The position numbers and the translations under genes are program-made. A stretch of DNA of 64,000 nucleotides from Halictus rubicundus (lineage: Eukaryota > Arthropoda > Insecta > Hymenoptera > Halictidae). The stretch is taken from assembly GCF_050948215.1 (NCBI RefSeq), contig NC_135153.1:13358058-13422057 (forward strand). The letters are read 5' to 3'. Every line of letters begins with the position of its first letter. Position 1 is the stretch's first letter. Shown here piece after piece: positions 13,875 through 26,559 of the stretch. The notes under the pieces are model-generated. The model was not told the DNA's origin. It did not search any database and worked only from the letters and a program-made list of their open reading frames with translations.

Positions 13875-14071
13875 CAGTGAATCCTCGATGCATGTCAACA
13901 ACACGGGTCTTACGAGTGTCATGTATCGTCCAGGAGATATACCCTAGCCGTGTTATGTTTACACTCATCGAGGCCTCTCGATCTTCGTGGCCCCTCACGA
14001 GGTACACGCGGTAGTGGGGATAATTCCGCGACGCTTATCTTTCAGGTCTTGGCGACATATATAGATCACTG
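13875..14071 (+). mobile_element. CAGTG-ended MITE, copy 4 (197 bp)
   Basis: Begins CAGTGAATCCTCGATGCATG and ends ACATATATAGATCACTG, with TA on both sides (13873-13874, 14072-14073). It has the full-length interior with CCCTCACGAGGTACACGCGG and GTGGGGATAATTCCGCGACG. Confidence 0.85.
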
Positions 14072-14882
14072 TACTTTTGTGAATATTTCACAAAAATTTC
14101 ATAAATTTTAAACATGAGGGTCAAATTGCTGGATTAAATTAACAATACAGAAACCTTCGTCCTCGCGTGGTTTAAGAATAATTTTCGTTGTCAGTTCTAC
14201 GAAATAATTGTTCATCTGCGTCGAAGGAAATTTCTCACAAAAACTGGAGTTGAATACTGCGGTTTTCGAGGAAGGAAAAAATATGGTTAGGCAAGTTCGG
14301 AAACGCCTTCCGTTCCGCGGCGAGCTGCGCGCGGAGTAAGGAAAGAACGCATCGTCGTTGCACTACACGGTCGATGAATAAAGAATCGCAGCCCGAGCGC
14401 ATTCTAATGCAACGGCCAGCAACGCAGGCCAGATAGCTACGTGGGTCGCTGACCATACTCAACATTTAACGCCGGTGTACCGTTACACGGGGCCCGCGGG
14501 GTGCCAATCGTTTCTTATCCGGATTAAATCTCGTTAAGGCGCCCTGACCACCCTCGGGAATAAAAACAGTTTATGACGCCCAACGCGCCTGACGTCCAGG
14601 CACCGTCGTCCTGACGGAACGGATCCTAACGGGCTTCGACGGCGCTCGAAATAACACCTTCTTAACGCTCGGAATTATTTTCATCATCACCTCGACGAGA
14701 ATCGCCTCTAGGAAAAATCGAAATAGGTGCAACATAAAAATGGTACAATTCGAACAATATTGGCGGTATCAAAATGTCTGGCAGAAAACCTTCATCGAGT
14801 GCACTCGATTCCACCAAAACGATTTTCAGAAACAGCAAAAGAATAATTGCAATTTTGGGGAATTTCCAGATAGACATATTAA

Positions 14883-15055
14883 CCCTTTGCACTCGAAGCG
14901 ATTTTAACGCCAAAACGAAACATTTCTTCCGACCTAGAATATTTCCCTTCTACATATATGTATTTTTTCATGCTATACATACAAATTTAATAATGTAAAA
15001 AATATTTCGAATAATGATACAGCAATTTTTAATGGTGCCTTTCGAGTGTTAAGGG
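14883..15055. mobile_element. piggyBac-type MITE, family 2 copy A (173 bp)
   Basis: Perfect TTAA on both sides (14879-14882, 15056-15059). Terminal repeats are CCCTTTGCACTCGAAG and the complement of TTTCGAGTGTTAAGGG. The AT-rich interior includes CATTTCTTCCGACCTAGAAT and AATAATGATACAGC, shared with the copy at 61.4 kb. Confidence 0.88.
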
Positions 15056-16485
15056 TTAAAAATCGTATAAAACCGTTGAAAACTGCATAATAAAAATCGC
15101 GTAAAGCCCAAATATTGAACTAGCTGGCCATATTAAAAAATTCTTTCCTATCATTGGCTAAAAGAGACTTACCGTTTTGGGTAGCAACGGGTCTCGGTGT
15201 ACGACGGACTCGTAGGGAAAATCGACCGGTCTGAAAATAGGGGTGTGCAGGTTCACGCGTTACAGTGGAAGGAACATCGGAGGACACATCCAGGGAGGAT
15301 ACGGAAGGGAACGGGGGTACGGGGGATGGCCGGGAAACGGGCAAAACGACGGGGAGACAGAGAATCACAGCGACGCGCCGGCTAGACGGCATCGTAAACT
15401 TGGTCGAGGAACTTTTGAATTTTAGCAAGAGGCGGTCTTTCTCTATCCCCGCTCTCGAGCCACTCATCTCGGCCTTATAAATTAGAGGTTCCCATCCCGC
15501 GGCATTGCGGAGGCCACAGTTTTGCGGGCCAGCGTCGATTATGCCCCCCGTACATCCTGCGATGCGTGATACTTGCTGCAGTTTCAGTTTTAATGCATTG
15601 GCGTTCTTAAATCCATTTCAACACTTTCGCCACCACCGTCACGCGTTTCGTCCACAATCTCGTAAATAAAACCAGTCAATTCCTTTGTTATTTAAAATCA
15701 TGGAACAAGCATAATATTCGTGGGATCCATGACTTGACTACATTGTTTTAATATTGTTGGTCCACTGCATTTAATAAAATATTTTGTCGACGAAGATCAA
15801 CATTCAATTAAATGGTGGCGAACGTGTTAATCTCTCTACTGTTTCAAATTGCATTCATAAAAATGCCTCAGAATCGATCAGTTTGTCGAAGGAGGACTAT
15901 AAGATCTAGAAGAAGAAGACGAAGTTTGAACTTGATCTGATGCAAACAAATTGATATTTACGCTCTCTTGAAACAAAAGAGGCAGACTGTAACTTATTGG
16001 CCAACTCGAATACATGCATCGCAACATACATCACGAAACATAGGAACCCGTCGCAACGTATGTGCATAGGGGAAGAGAAGCAAGTAGCTCGAGCAGGCGG
16101 CCCTGCAATATCCGAAGAATCGCGACGGGTCTGCGCGATTCGCAGCACCGTCGGACAGAGGTCGCCAGGTGTCCCGAAAAAAAGGACGAGGTTTGGTTCC
16201 TGACTAGCAATCGCACGGAAAGAATGCGACCGCGTCGATAATGCGCCACGCTAAAGTCGCCGACTCGGCCGACTTGCGGCTGATCAGGTAAAGAGGCTCT
16301 AGACGCCACCCCTTCGAACAGGGGTGCGAAGTTGTTGCTCGCCGAGCCGATGCCTAACTCGGGAACTCGAGTTTACCGAAGGTCGTTCAGCGATTCAACT
16401 TGCATCGGATTTATTGGGTCATCCCCTAAGTATCATCGTTGTCCCCCGAGTACGGGGTCATCCTTGGTTCTGGAGCTGTTGTTTA

Positions 16486-16700
16486 GCTGATTAATTAGCG
16501 ACTCGACTTTAAAGGAATCGCGAAGGGTGTCCACAGTTTGTGAAAAAATTGCGGAAATTCTAGCTCAGCCTAATATCCAGGATCAATCAGAGTTATCGTT
16601 TGGCTGATTAATTAGCGACTCGATTTTGCAATCTTGCGAACGGACATCAAGGTCAGCCTAAAATCTAGGACCAGACAGAGGCCAAGGAGTAGGCTTGAGG
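16486..16700. repeat. Diverged tandem duplication, 117-bp spacing
   Basis: GCTGATTAATTAGCGACTCG occurs at 16486 and 16603. Downstream, TCAGCCTAATATCCAGGATC and TCAGCCTAAAATCTAGGACC also match. Two copies only. Confidence 0.75.
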
Positions 16701-18770
16701 AATAGTAGGGCCAACAGCCTAGACCCCAACAGTAGCTCGGCCTGGAGCGTTCGAGGTATGGATCAACGATCGTAGATCAAGGAGGATGGCCAATGGCCTC
16801 GTTATGATCCGTTTAGGCCCGGCGACGTCTCAATTAGAAGAAACACGCGGACGAGTAATCAGAGCAAACCGCAACATCCATTCTAATTAGGACCGCCGAA
16901 CTTCTCTCTCCGCCCCTCATCAACTATTGAGACGAAACTGTAAGCCGGCTGGCAGGGTAGGCCGTCGGCCGCGTTTTCATTCTTGCTCACCGTGTGCTCT
17001 CGCCGCATGGAAACGTCCTTCCGGGTCATAGGTATTCAGATTTTCTGTTCCCGGCACCTAGTTTCCTTCGGGACCTGGCGAAGGGTGCCGTGTTCCCCGA
17101 GGGTGGGGCAGCTAGATGAAAGGAGGGGTAGTTTTCGGCGAGGAGAAGGGAGAGAAAGAGAGACAGAGAGAGAGAGAGAGAGGATCGCGGCTGCAAAGGA
17201 AGCAGACGGCTCCAAGGAGAGACAGAGCCAGCGAAAGAGAGAAAGAAAAAGCGGCGCAGGGAGGAAAAGAGAGAGGGGATAATTCCACGGCTAAATATCG
17301 GTAAAAATCAATACTATCTCTTTCCTCGGTGCACCGCCATCGCCGCTAATAATGCAACAGAGTCTAGACTACTCAAAAGACCGACGCATCTTTTCCCGCT
17401 TCCGTTCTCCTTTCTAAAAACAAAAAAAAAAAACCATATGATCGATCTATCTCCCAGATCCGACTAGCAGTCACCCAACGAAATTTTCGAGAATTGATCA
17501 TTTCACCGTCGTTCTTCAACGTTAATTATGCTCATCAATTCGATATCCTCTCCAGAGACGAGTAAAGCAGCATAAAATTCTATCCAAAAATTTAATTAAT
17601 GGTTAATTAACGATTACATTCTCGAGCCCGGATAAGCCGGCCCGCGAGCAAACCGTAAACAGTACGTAACTCCCGTTGATGTTACGCGGCGCGTTTTTAC
17701 CGCGAACGCGGATTTAATGAATACAACGATAATTAAAATTAAAGCGCAAATAGACAGCTGCGGTGGTAGCTCGCCCCCGACGCCCGAAATTCCGTCGAAA
17801 TTTAATTAAAATCGATCTAAACTTTCGAAACCGGCGCGCATCGGAATAAAAGACGAAAAACAACCGAGGGAACTTTTGCAGCTGTTTCCCACCTATGCAA
17901 CGCGTCGCGGGATCTGCTCCTGGCATAATCAAGACGACTACGGTGGGGGTACAACACCGTGTCCAAGACAGCATTGTACCGTTCATTCGCGAGAAGATGG
18001 CACGCGGAAACTGGCGGGCATCTGTGCCCCGCTAACTAATAATTATACTGGGGATTTTATACGTTTTCGAGAAAAATGGTTGGATTTTACATGGTCTGCA
18101 GATTAAAGAATAGCAACACATTTCTTTTAGGTTAATAGAACCACTACAGAGGAATTCTTGTTTGGTTCCCATGTCATAAGGATCCGCAGTCTACAAATAA
18201 ACTGAAACTATAACTAAGATCTCAAGTATACCAGCATTGAGAGTGGGGACGCTTCGCAGGCCAACTTCCCGAGGACGAACAGTACAAGCTCGAGGATCCC
18301 TTTTTAATTCGCGACAGTTGTTGAGAAGTCTGGGGACTTGATCCCGAAGAGAGGAACGGTGGACACAACAGTACAAGGGGCCGGGAATTCGAGCATGTTC
18401 ACGGGTACCGATCAATTACACGGCCCGTCCCAGAAACGCAGCATAAACAAACCCTACTTTGCGGCCGGCCGGACCGCTATAAAGCCATTCGAAATTTCTC
18501 CTGCTCGTTTTCTCAAACGTTCCCGGGAAGTAACAGCGTGGAACCGCGGCTCGACCACGACCTGAGACAAACGGGTAACGAAACGCACCGGCGGCGTTCG
18601 TTCCGCAGATCCCTTTACACGCGAAAGTGTAAACGGTGGTGGTGGACGCACGAGCGAGCCTCTGGATCCCGACGGATCGCCAACCCCGTTCTCTCTTTCT
18701 CTCGTTCTTACTCTCTCGGTTCTCTACCTACACCTATATCCCCAACCCCTCGCTCCCTTTGCCCCTGTCG

Positions 18771-18846
<76 letters not shown>
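18771..18846. repeat. (CT)n microsatellite, longest in the window
   Basis: About 76 bp of CT with one CC phase change near 18780. It sits in a longer pyrimidine-rich stretch from about 18686. Confidence 0.95.
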
Positions 18847-18848
<2 letters not shown>

Positions 18849-19597
18849 TGCTCCCAACCCCGAACCCCGAGAACCAAGGAGAAGAGCTGGAGGGGGGCAC
18901 AAGGCTCGAGTGGTTCTCAACGAACTTTTTTCCACGTCGTCGGGAGAAAAGTTGACGGCCGTTAGTTAACATCGATCTCCAGTCAAAAGGTCCCTTTATT
19001 TGTCTTTTTCGGAGGGGTAGTCGATGAAGGAGCCCGACGGTTTTTTGGAGCATATTCAATCACAAGAAAGCAGGGATTCTTTAGAAACATACTCGTCGAG
19101 CTTGATTTTTGAGGGTTCGACCCCTGAGAGTCTACCAAATACGAATGTTGTACTCGACAAATTTTTATTATGGATATTTAATCCTTCCCATAGCACCATG
19201 AAAGAAATTATACAAGAATCTGTCCTAATTCTTCAAACTTGACACGAACTCGGAACATTTTAAGTCAGAAAATCCCATTTGTTTTGAAGATCAAGCAGCA
19301 ATATATAATTGAGCGTATACGTTCGAAATTTTTAGCAACTCGTTGAAAACGAACAGGCACAACGATGCGAAACGTTGGGCCCCAGAGTCGCCATTCGAGA
19401 GAGCTACAGATCGGATACTCGGGATCAGTTTCTCAATATGTCGGACGCCACCCGGAAGCGCGAGGAGCGATTTCTCGGCGCTGTTTCCTGGACGTTGTGT
19501 TTTGCAGGGTGCAGTATCCCGAGATTCGTTAAATCGGCTGTCGATACTGGTCCGCGGGCAAATGAATAGATAAAAAGGCCCGTGTGGCCTGAAACGC

Positions 19598-20000
19598 GAG
19601 AAAATGGTGGATTATTCCGTTGGATGCCGTTGATTTTCGGCCTATCCTCGACGGGTTCTATCGATCCGTCGTGGTTGACGTCGAGTCGATCGCGTCGCCG
19701 GATGTCCTGAGTAGTCGCACGGTTGCAAGTAAGAGCAAGGGGTGGTGGCAAGACAACGAATAATTTGCAGAGCCCGCGTTCGATATCGCGTAGAATGAAA
19801 ATATCCGAGAAAATGGTGGTCGCCGTCGATTTTCGGCCCGTCCTCGAGGGGTTCTATCGATCCGCCGGTGACGTTGAGTCGATCGCGTTCTTAGGCTCGC
19901 GTAGTTGCTAGCAGGAGCGGGGGTGGCAAGACGACAAATAATTTGTAGAGCGCGGAGCCGCGTTGGATATCGTGAAAAATTAAAATACAGGAAATATGAG
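19598..20000. repeat. Diverged tandem duplication, 209-bp unit
   Basis: GAGAAAATGGTGG starts at 19598 and 19807. Both units continue with GATTTTCGGCC, GGGTTCTATCGATCCG, GAGTCGATCGCGT, GGGGTGG, GGCAAGACAAC or GACGAC, and AATAATTTG. Clear homology with many substitutions and small indels. Confidence 0.85.
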
Positions 20001-21026
20001 AACCTTCGTGCCACTCCGGTGGCCCCGTGCACCCCCGCGACCACCACCCCCATCCACCCTCTTTCTGTCTCTCTTTCTCTCTCCACTCGTTGGTTCACCC
20101 GCCCTCCGTAACACGGGGTGGCTAGGAGGGTTTAGGGAGAAAAGGGGAGGTAGGTCGCGTACTACCTCCAGCAAAAGTATGGCGTCACCTCCCGCGGTAC
20201 AATCCCTGCCAAGAGCGTAACACCCTCTTGCTACCCTCGAACCTGTCTCGAACAATACGCGTCGCTGGTTACAACGTAATAGAACCAGTGGCGGCAACAA
20301 AGGAACAACGGCGAAAGAACAAAAAAACCCGAGGCAAATATATAAGAAATAAGGGAAGAGCCAGGGAGGTGGGGGGGGGGCGTTTCTCGCTAATTTATCT
20401 TACTGCAATTTCTTCGTCGGCCGAGTGCACTTCCCGCGGGAGAGAGGGCCGCGAAAACAGAGCGAGGGAGGGAGAGAGAGAGAGACAGGGGATGGCGCAG
20501 GGAGAGAAGCGCGAACTAAGTTGCGACAGGTAGACAATTATTCAACGTCGAGAAAATTATAGGGCTAGCGGGGGTTAATTAAAGCCTGACAGAAATTAAA
20601 ATTCATATTAGGAGAGAGCCGCGCGCGCGTCCGTCGCGATCTTATCACGGCCGTTTTATAAATTCTCGTTAGGTCGGGCCACGGTTGTTTATGCGGTTCA
20701 CGCGTGTTCCGGACGAGTCCGCTTTTAAAGGACACCCCCTCCCGCCGGCTACGAACCTGCACATGATCGCGCGCGGCGCAATAAATTTTGATACCGTATC
20801 AATTACGCGAACTGGTTCGCCGAGAGTCCGCGTTGCTTATTTGCCCCGTCAATCACGAGCTCGAGCAACGAAAATGTTGCAGCGATACCATCGATTGATT
20901 CGGGAGCAACTTTTTCCGAAAAAAACAATTTTATGTCCGAGGCAAGTCGGACGGTAATTTCCTCTGCATAAATCTCCATACCATTTAAGACAAGACGACG
21001 ATACAATGTGTTCCTCCCGAGGAGGG

Positions 21027-21028
<2 letters not shown>

Positions 21029-21069
<41 letters not shown>
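21029..21069. repeat. (GA)n microsatellite
   Basis: Pure GA run. Confidence 0.95.
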
Positions 21070-21072
<3 letters not shown>

Positions 21073-23057
21073 AGAATGAAAAATTCGCTCGCCGCCATTA
21101 ATTTCGCGCGACGCCGCGCACCGCCGATGGGGAAATTAAAAAATCGATTTCTAAGGGCCTTCAGCAACGATCGGACACCCCTCTGGACAACCGTTGCGCG
21201 ATTGACCGCTCGGAAAAACTGAAACGACAGCCGCCGTTCGGGGTGGGACGCCAGTCTCAACCGCACCTCGATATTATCATTGCGAAACGTTGAAAGCTGC
21301 GAATATACATTGCACGCTTTCACTCGCACTTACGCGATCGGCTGTTCTCTTTCTCTCTTTCTCTCTCGTTGGCCGAGATTTAAAGCGCCTGCAAATTCGA
21401 GCGCCGCCGTGTAAACGCACCGAGGAATTCGCGGACGCCTACGCGCCGAACGCGAATGCTTACGCTGCGGCTAAAAATTGTCTCGCGTTCGATATCGCGA
21501 ACTTATGGCACCGGGAAACTTTTTCCGCGTCGCTTCCAACGGTTCTCGATCGGTTCGCGAAACTGTTCGGGGCGACTGGTTCGCGGGCCGATTTTTCGCC
21601 GATCCGGATCGCAGACTCGCTGACACCGCTGCCAAGTTTAGCATCAAGAGATGCCACGTTGGCGCCGTTCATTACAGGTTTCGTCTGCGTAGGCAATCCA
21701 AATTGCCCGGCTCTCCCGAAACAGCTACTTAACAACAATATGCTCTCGCGCCGCTTGGCACTGACGAAGACGAACACTGCCAGGGCCACCAGAAAAACAT
21801 AATCTAAGATCTATTAGATTGTTGCGCGACCAGCCGCGAATTTGTCGGAGACGCTCCACGGTGACTTTAATAAATTAGTGCGTTGACGGGCTGGTCAGTA
21901 TAAAAGTTCCTAAAATCAAAGGCAAATGCTTTTGTAACAGTCGTGACTAAATTCATTCAAATTCAGACGCGCCGACGTTTGTTATATATTATAATCTTTA
22001 TTTATTCTGCCTCGAGGCTGGGACTCGGACTTCGTTTTACAAATATACGACGTTTCCGTTCATTCCTTCTTCCTCCCCATTTTTTTTTATCACTAATTAC
22101 CTTATCCAAGTTGTCTATTTTCATATATAATTGAACCTAGCTCTTTGAGATCAATGTCGATCTCCTTGAACAGAAAATCGCTGTTTTGGTCTCCTAAATT
22201 GGCGAAGAAACTACTGAAAAATCGCTTGTGGTCCGAATCGCAATTAAAATATTAAAGATCGCTGATCCGACCACCTATTATTTTGGAATTATGAAAATTG
22301 TGTGGAACAGATAAAATCCCTAAAAGGAGAATTTACAAACGAGCCACTTAATTGGAAAAATTGCTCAGAATCGCGGAGTAACTAAGGATCGCTTCGTTGC
22401 TCGGCCATCGTTTCGAAATTACAAATATCGTCGGATTTCCGGAAACAGTTCCGGGCCCGTCGAGGACGGTGCAGTTAGTTGGGCCAACTGGAAGCCCAAC
22501 AGGTAAATGATTCAAGCCCACAGGTGACACGGATCGGAAAGCCGCTGTTTCGGTCCGTATCTGCGGCTGAACCGCCGACGCACAGCATCGACAACTCTCA
22601 TACCCAGTAACATCTGTAGCTTTTATCGCGGCGAAGCGTCCGGACAACCTCGGACCGTGTGTAACTGATTTCGACAACGAGTTGTCCGGCCATTGACGAC
22701 GGCGGGAACGCGGAGCGAACGAACGATCGGGAAACCGTTCCTAAAGGGCAAAGACGCGGCCCTGTCGCCTGCGGGATTATCGGCAAGAATGCGGACCAAC
22801 CGGCAGTCCAGTGATAAATAACAGTCGCTACCTGTGGACCGCGTTATCTAGGAATGTTAGCGGCCCGGACAATGTCGAACGCCGCTGCGCCCTTGTATCT
22901 TACACGCCGATGGTACAAGCGTTTCCTAGCACGCTTGTCTACACGATCGAACATCGATCGCGGCAATAAATGCGAAAACCGACGGATCTATCAACGAGCT
23001 GCGCCTGAATTCCGGTGTGCGGACGCGGGCTTCGTTTTTACGCATGCGAATGATAAA

Positions 23058-23195
23058 GAAACTACAGTATCCCCGGTGTTCTACGTGACGCGAAAGGGAC
23101 TCGTTTTCTACGACCGAGCATCCGCGAATTTAAATTTTAGCTTCTTCTACGAAACCGGGGATTCTACGTGCGAGTAGAATACTGTAGTTTCCTGG
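23058..23195. mobile_element. Short inverted-repeat element (about 138 bp)
   Basis: AGAAACTACAGTATCCCCGG at the left and CGGGGATTCTACGTGCGAG then TAGAATACTGTAGTTTCC at the right. The outer 12 bases (GAAACTACAGTA) are perfect complements; the inner parts (CCCCGGTGTTCTACGTG) pair with shifts. Probably a small MITE or a hairpin-forming repeat. Confidence 0.55.
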
Positions 23196-23672
23196 AGAGC
23201 TTCCGACCATTTTCATATTTGATCTGTTCAAGGGTGTACTCGGTTTTCTTACTCGGTTACTTCAGGTTTTATTTCACTTGAATCAGGCTCGATGCGAACG
23301 AATTAGGAATTTGAAGGAAAAATGAGAGATTTTTCTGAATTTTATCTACTTTTTGAAATTATCAGAAGAGGCAGATCGAATTGTTGAAAGAGCGAGAAAT
23401 GGTCGAAAGCGTTCCAGTTTGATCTAAATCGACGCGTGTCGAGGGAAAAGCTTCGCAACCAATAAGAAGGGAACCACAGCTATACTCCGTCCAACGAGCC
23501 GAATCACTATAGGTAAACAAATGCACGTGGCAACCACTCGAGTGCTGCAGAGTTGCAGTCGCATTTTGCGGACACAATAATGTTACTTGCAATCGTGAAC
23601 ATACAATATTAATTTCGTAACAGACCTCTTACATTAATAATCATTTCTTTTATGAAACTATCACTGATATAT

Positions 23673-23850
23673 TCCGGACATTTTTCTGATTAAAATGAAT
23701 TCAAACACGACGCTATTCAGGGCACATATGCTTGTTCAATCCACGACTTAGTGGAACCTCTATTATCCGAACCGATGATCTAAATTCTCCATTATCCAAA
23801 TACATGGGAACAGTCCAATCTAAAGCCGTCCATATACGACATGGAATATG
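23673..23850. repeat. Dispersed repeat with pogo/Tigger-like end, copy 2
   Basis: Counterpart of the 12.8-kb copy in the same orientation, with TTCAATCCACGACTTAGTGG, AACCTCTATTATCCGAACCG, and an upstream match of GGACATTTTTCTGATTAAAA to GACATTCTTCCGAATAAAA. Divergence is clear, so both are old. Confidence 0.6.
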
Positions 23851-24413
23851 CCATAATTAATGATGTTTTTTATCTATTCATCAACGAGAAAGTTAGCGTA
23901 CTTACGTTTATTTTTAATCCTCGCAGTGTTCATCATGCAATTCGACCTTCTCCCATCTTTCAACTAACTTTATGCCATTCTCTTAAGTACATTAACTTTC
24001 TCCCGTGGAAATATAGATGAAAAAAAGCGACATTACTTACGGGATGAGCTAATACAAGAAAAGAGTTTGGTCATTGGATTAACAATGTCCCACCCACTGA
24101 TTGAGCATTGTCTGATTAACATTGTCTTGCCCACGAATTTAACATTATCCCACCACACGCACTGATCTCGATTCACGTTCCACTTTGCAACGGGTATAGG
24201 CTTACCTCCCGTGATAGTGGGGGTACATTTTTCACACGTATGTATACGTCGAGGCATTACTATAGTTAATAAAGGTAACAAGTTAGTGTTCCGCCTCGTG
24301 GGACAGCCTATAGACATCATCGATCCTCCTTATTCAAGGAGAGTGTTCGCGATGGTTGCGCAAGCCGTTCCCGGAACACGTGACGCTTGTGGAAGAAAAT
24401 ATTGCTGACTCAC

Positions 24414-25065
24414 CCTTGGTCGATCCTCTCGACGGGTCCACCGGGTCCCATCATGGCCGGGTGTCCGGGTCCGATTGGTCCTGTCATCGGGTGACCAGGT
24501 CCGAATGGGCTGCCGGGCGGCATACCGTATTGGGGTCCACCGAACGGTTGTCCGTGGGAGGGAAAGTGAGGGTTGCCGGCTCCGGGGGGCACGAACGGTG
24601 GCCCCGAGGAGCCGGGCCTGCCGACGAACTGCGGCGGCCCGCCAGAGGGCGAACCGAACGGACTCGGCCCGGGCCCGTTGTACGGAGGCCCGGAATTGTT
24701 CGGTGGCGGTGGGAAACCCGTGGAATTCGGTGGCGGTCCTGGACCGGGTGTCGAGGAACCGCTTGGAGCCGGTGACGCGGTGTATTGTGGTGTCGCGGAG
24801 CCAGGTGGTGGGCCCTGATAAGGCGGTGCGCCCGCTGGACTACCAGCGCCGCCGGGAAACGGACTAGGACCTTGGAAGGCTGCATTGCTGGGTGGACCGC
24901 CTGTACTGTTGTAAGGACCGGACCCTGGACCTCCACCCTGGCCGACGGAGTTCGGTGTAAAGGGCGACGCCTCCGAGCCGGGTGGCGGGCCCTTCCAAGA
25001 GGCTGGCGTTCCCGGATCCTCCAGCGTGGTGGTGGCTGCCAATGGCGTGTTTAGGCGGCTACAGC
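24414..25065 (-). CDS. Pro/Gly/Ser-rich coding exon of an unidentified gene
   Basis: An open minus-strand frame with protein-like composition: SRLNTPLAATTTLEDPGTP at the start, then more than 170 residues rich in Pro, Gly, Ser and Asn, with repeated GPPP, GPSPF and PPNNSGPP blocks, ending MMGPGGPVERIDQ. It closes at a strong donor GTGAGT (24408-24413) with two bases of a split codon. The right boundary is chosen at acceptor gacggattgcag (AG at 25066-25067). The frame stays open to about 25110, so another acceptor is possible. There is no ATG in frame, so this looks like an internal exon. Such tails occur in nuclear cofactors and RNA-binding proteins, but I do not recognise this one and saw no partner exon. 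Gene direction is leftward, so its 3' exons lie below 24.4 kb or outside the window. Confidence 0.6.
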
Positions 25066-26559
25066 CTGCAATCCGTCCAACACTCGTTAACCTTCTGACC
25101 TTCTGGTACGATCTAATTTAACACATTCATTGCCAATGTGACCTGCAAGGCACTTGGGGCGTCATAGGTCCCATATTTCTTGTGTTGACTGTACAACGGA
25201 TGTGTTAGATGTAAGCATAACCAGCGTCACACATTTTCTACTTAATAGAAAGAAAATCACATTGACGTTGTACACGATGTTATTTAAAATTATAATATAT
25301 AACATGATACTTGAAGAATTTTGAACTGTCCTGTGACAATATTCTCTCTTACATTTTACAAGATATATTGTGGATAGAGGATATATGTTACAAGTTACAA
25401 GTTCTCCGAATACCATGCTACACGTTAGAGTTAAAACTAACGACATGCAGAAAATTAATTTGACTTTCTCCATGTGATATACAAAATCCTGATAAATATA
25501 AGCTAACAACGATTTGTCTGTACGCTGGATTTTCCAAGATCCTTGTAAAGTCAAATAAATTGCAACACACCTTCTGTTTACAACACAGTCTACCTCGTAG
25601 ACTTTCACATAATGCTCCGAGGCTTAGGAGCTAAATTTCTCTAGTAATATTTTCTTTTTTATTGCATTATCTTTACCGTATACTATGTCCAAAAACTATA
25701 GCAAGACTAAAAGGATAAGACGTACTACTAACTAGGCTCCATACAAAATAACGATGTGCGACAAAGAGTAGAGAGACTCGTACAATTCTAGAAACAAGTG
25801 TATTAAAATGGAATACGGAGCAGATACAACTTTATTAAGAAACCATTTCAAAATCTTTACCGTATGCTTTGTCTAAAGATTATAGTGAGATTAAAAGGAT
25901 GGAGACGTACTACCAACTAGACTCGATACACTGTATGCAACACAAATTACAGAGACTCGCACAATTCTATGAACAAGCATCGTATTTAAAACGAGTATCG
26001 AGCATATACAACTTCGTCAACAATCCATTCAAACATCTTTTCTCCCCAAACAAAACATAAACCATGAATTACAATATACTCTGTCGTTATATGACTGAGC
26101 CACAACTATATTTCCATAGTTTACGTATAGAACTACCTCTACTTTCACATTATGCCTCATCGATAGCCACGAAAGGTAACTACAAATCGATTGATTACTC
26201 CTCAAGCCCCTAATAACCATTCCCTCTCAAAATCCAGTAGCCCGTACCATGCCACTAGCATAAGAAACCTGAGCTCTCATAATGTAAACAATGGCTTCAC
26301 CCCAACCAACATCCTAACCTCCCAAACTCTAGAACCGTTTCCCAGAACAACCAGAAAAGTGGGTACAACTTCCTCTATCCCTAGGAAGCGAACAAACAAC
26401 TGTAAATCACCATTATTTGTTCCATTGGCCTTCATTGTCCTATGGTCACCCAGCTCATTCCATTGCACCGATCGCCCACTGCGGCAGGAATCAGCACTGA
26501 TCGTTGCGTATCACTATGTCCGACGTTGTCCGAAATCTTTCTATCCTCGTAGAATCCTC
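25066..26559. other. AT-rich non-coding stretch upstream of the Pro/Gly-rich exon
   Basis: It includes a diverged direct duplication: GACTAAAAGGATAAGACGTACTAC (about 25705) against GATTAAAAGGATGGAGACGT (about 25891), each preceded by ATCTTTACCGTAT and followed by ACTA.ACTAG, with spacing near 190 bp. Probably intron of the minus-strand gene. Confidence 0.45.

Larger units (their letters stand above)
9191..24407. other. Intergenic or intronic, no supported gene
   Basis: GA/GC-rich sequence at 9.6-10.0 kb, tandem arrays at 10.4, 16.5 and 19.6 kb, MITEs and microsatellites. If the Pro/Gly-rich gene continues leftward, some of this is its intron. No downstream exon was recognised. Confidence 0.5.

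Noticed and set aside
18538..18969. Ser/Leu-rich frames over CT runs (also near 5.9, 12.3, 40.0 and 62.0 kb)
   Set aside because: Artefacts of (CT)n and (GA)n translation.
19110..19125. GGGTTCGACCCC, B-box-like
   Set aside because: No A box or cloverleaf upstream.
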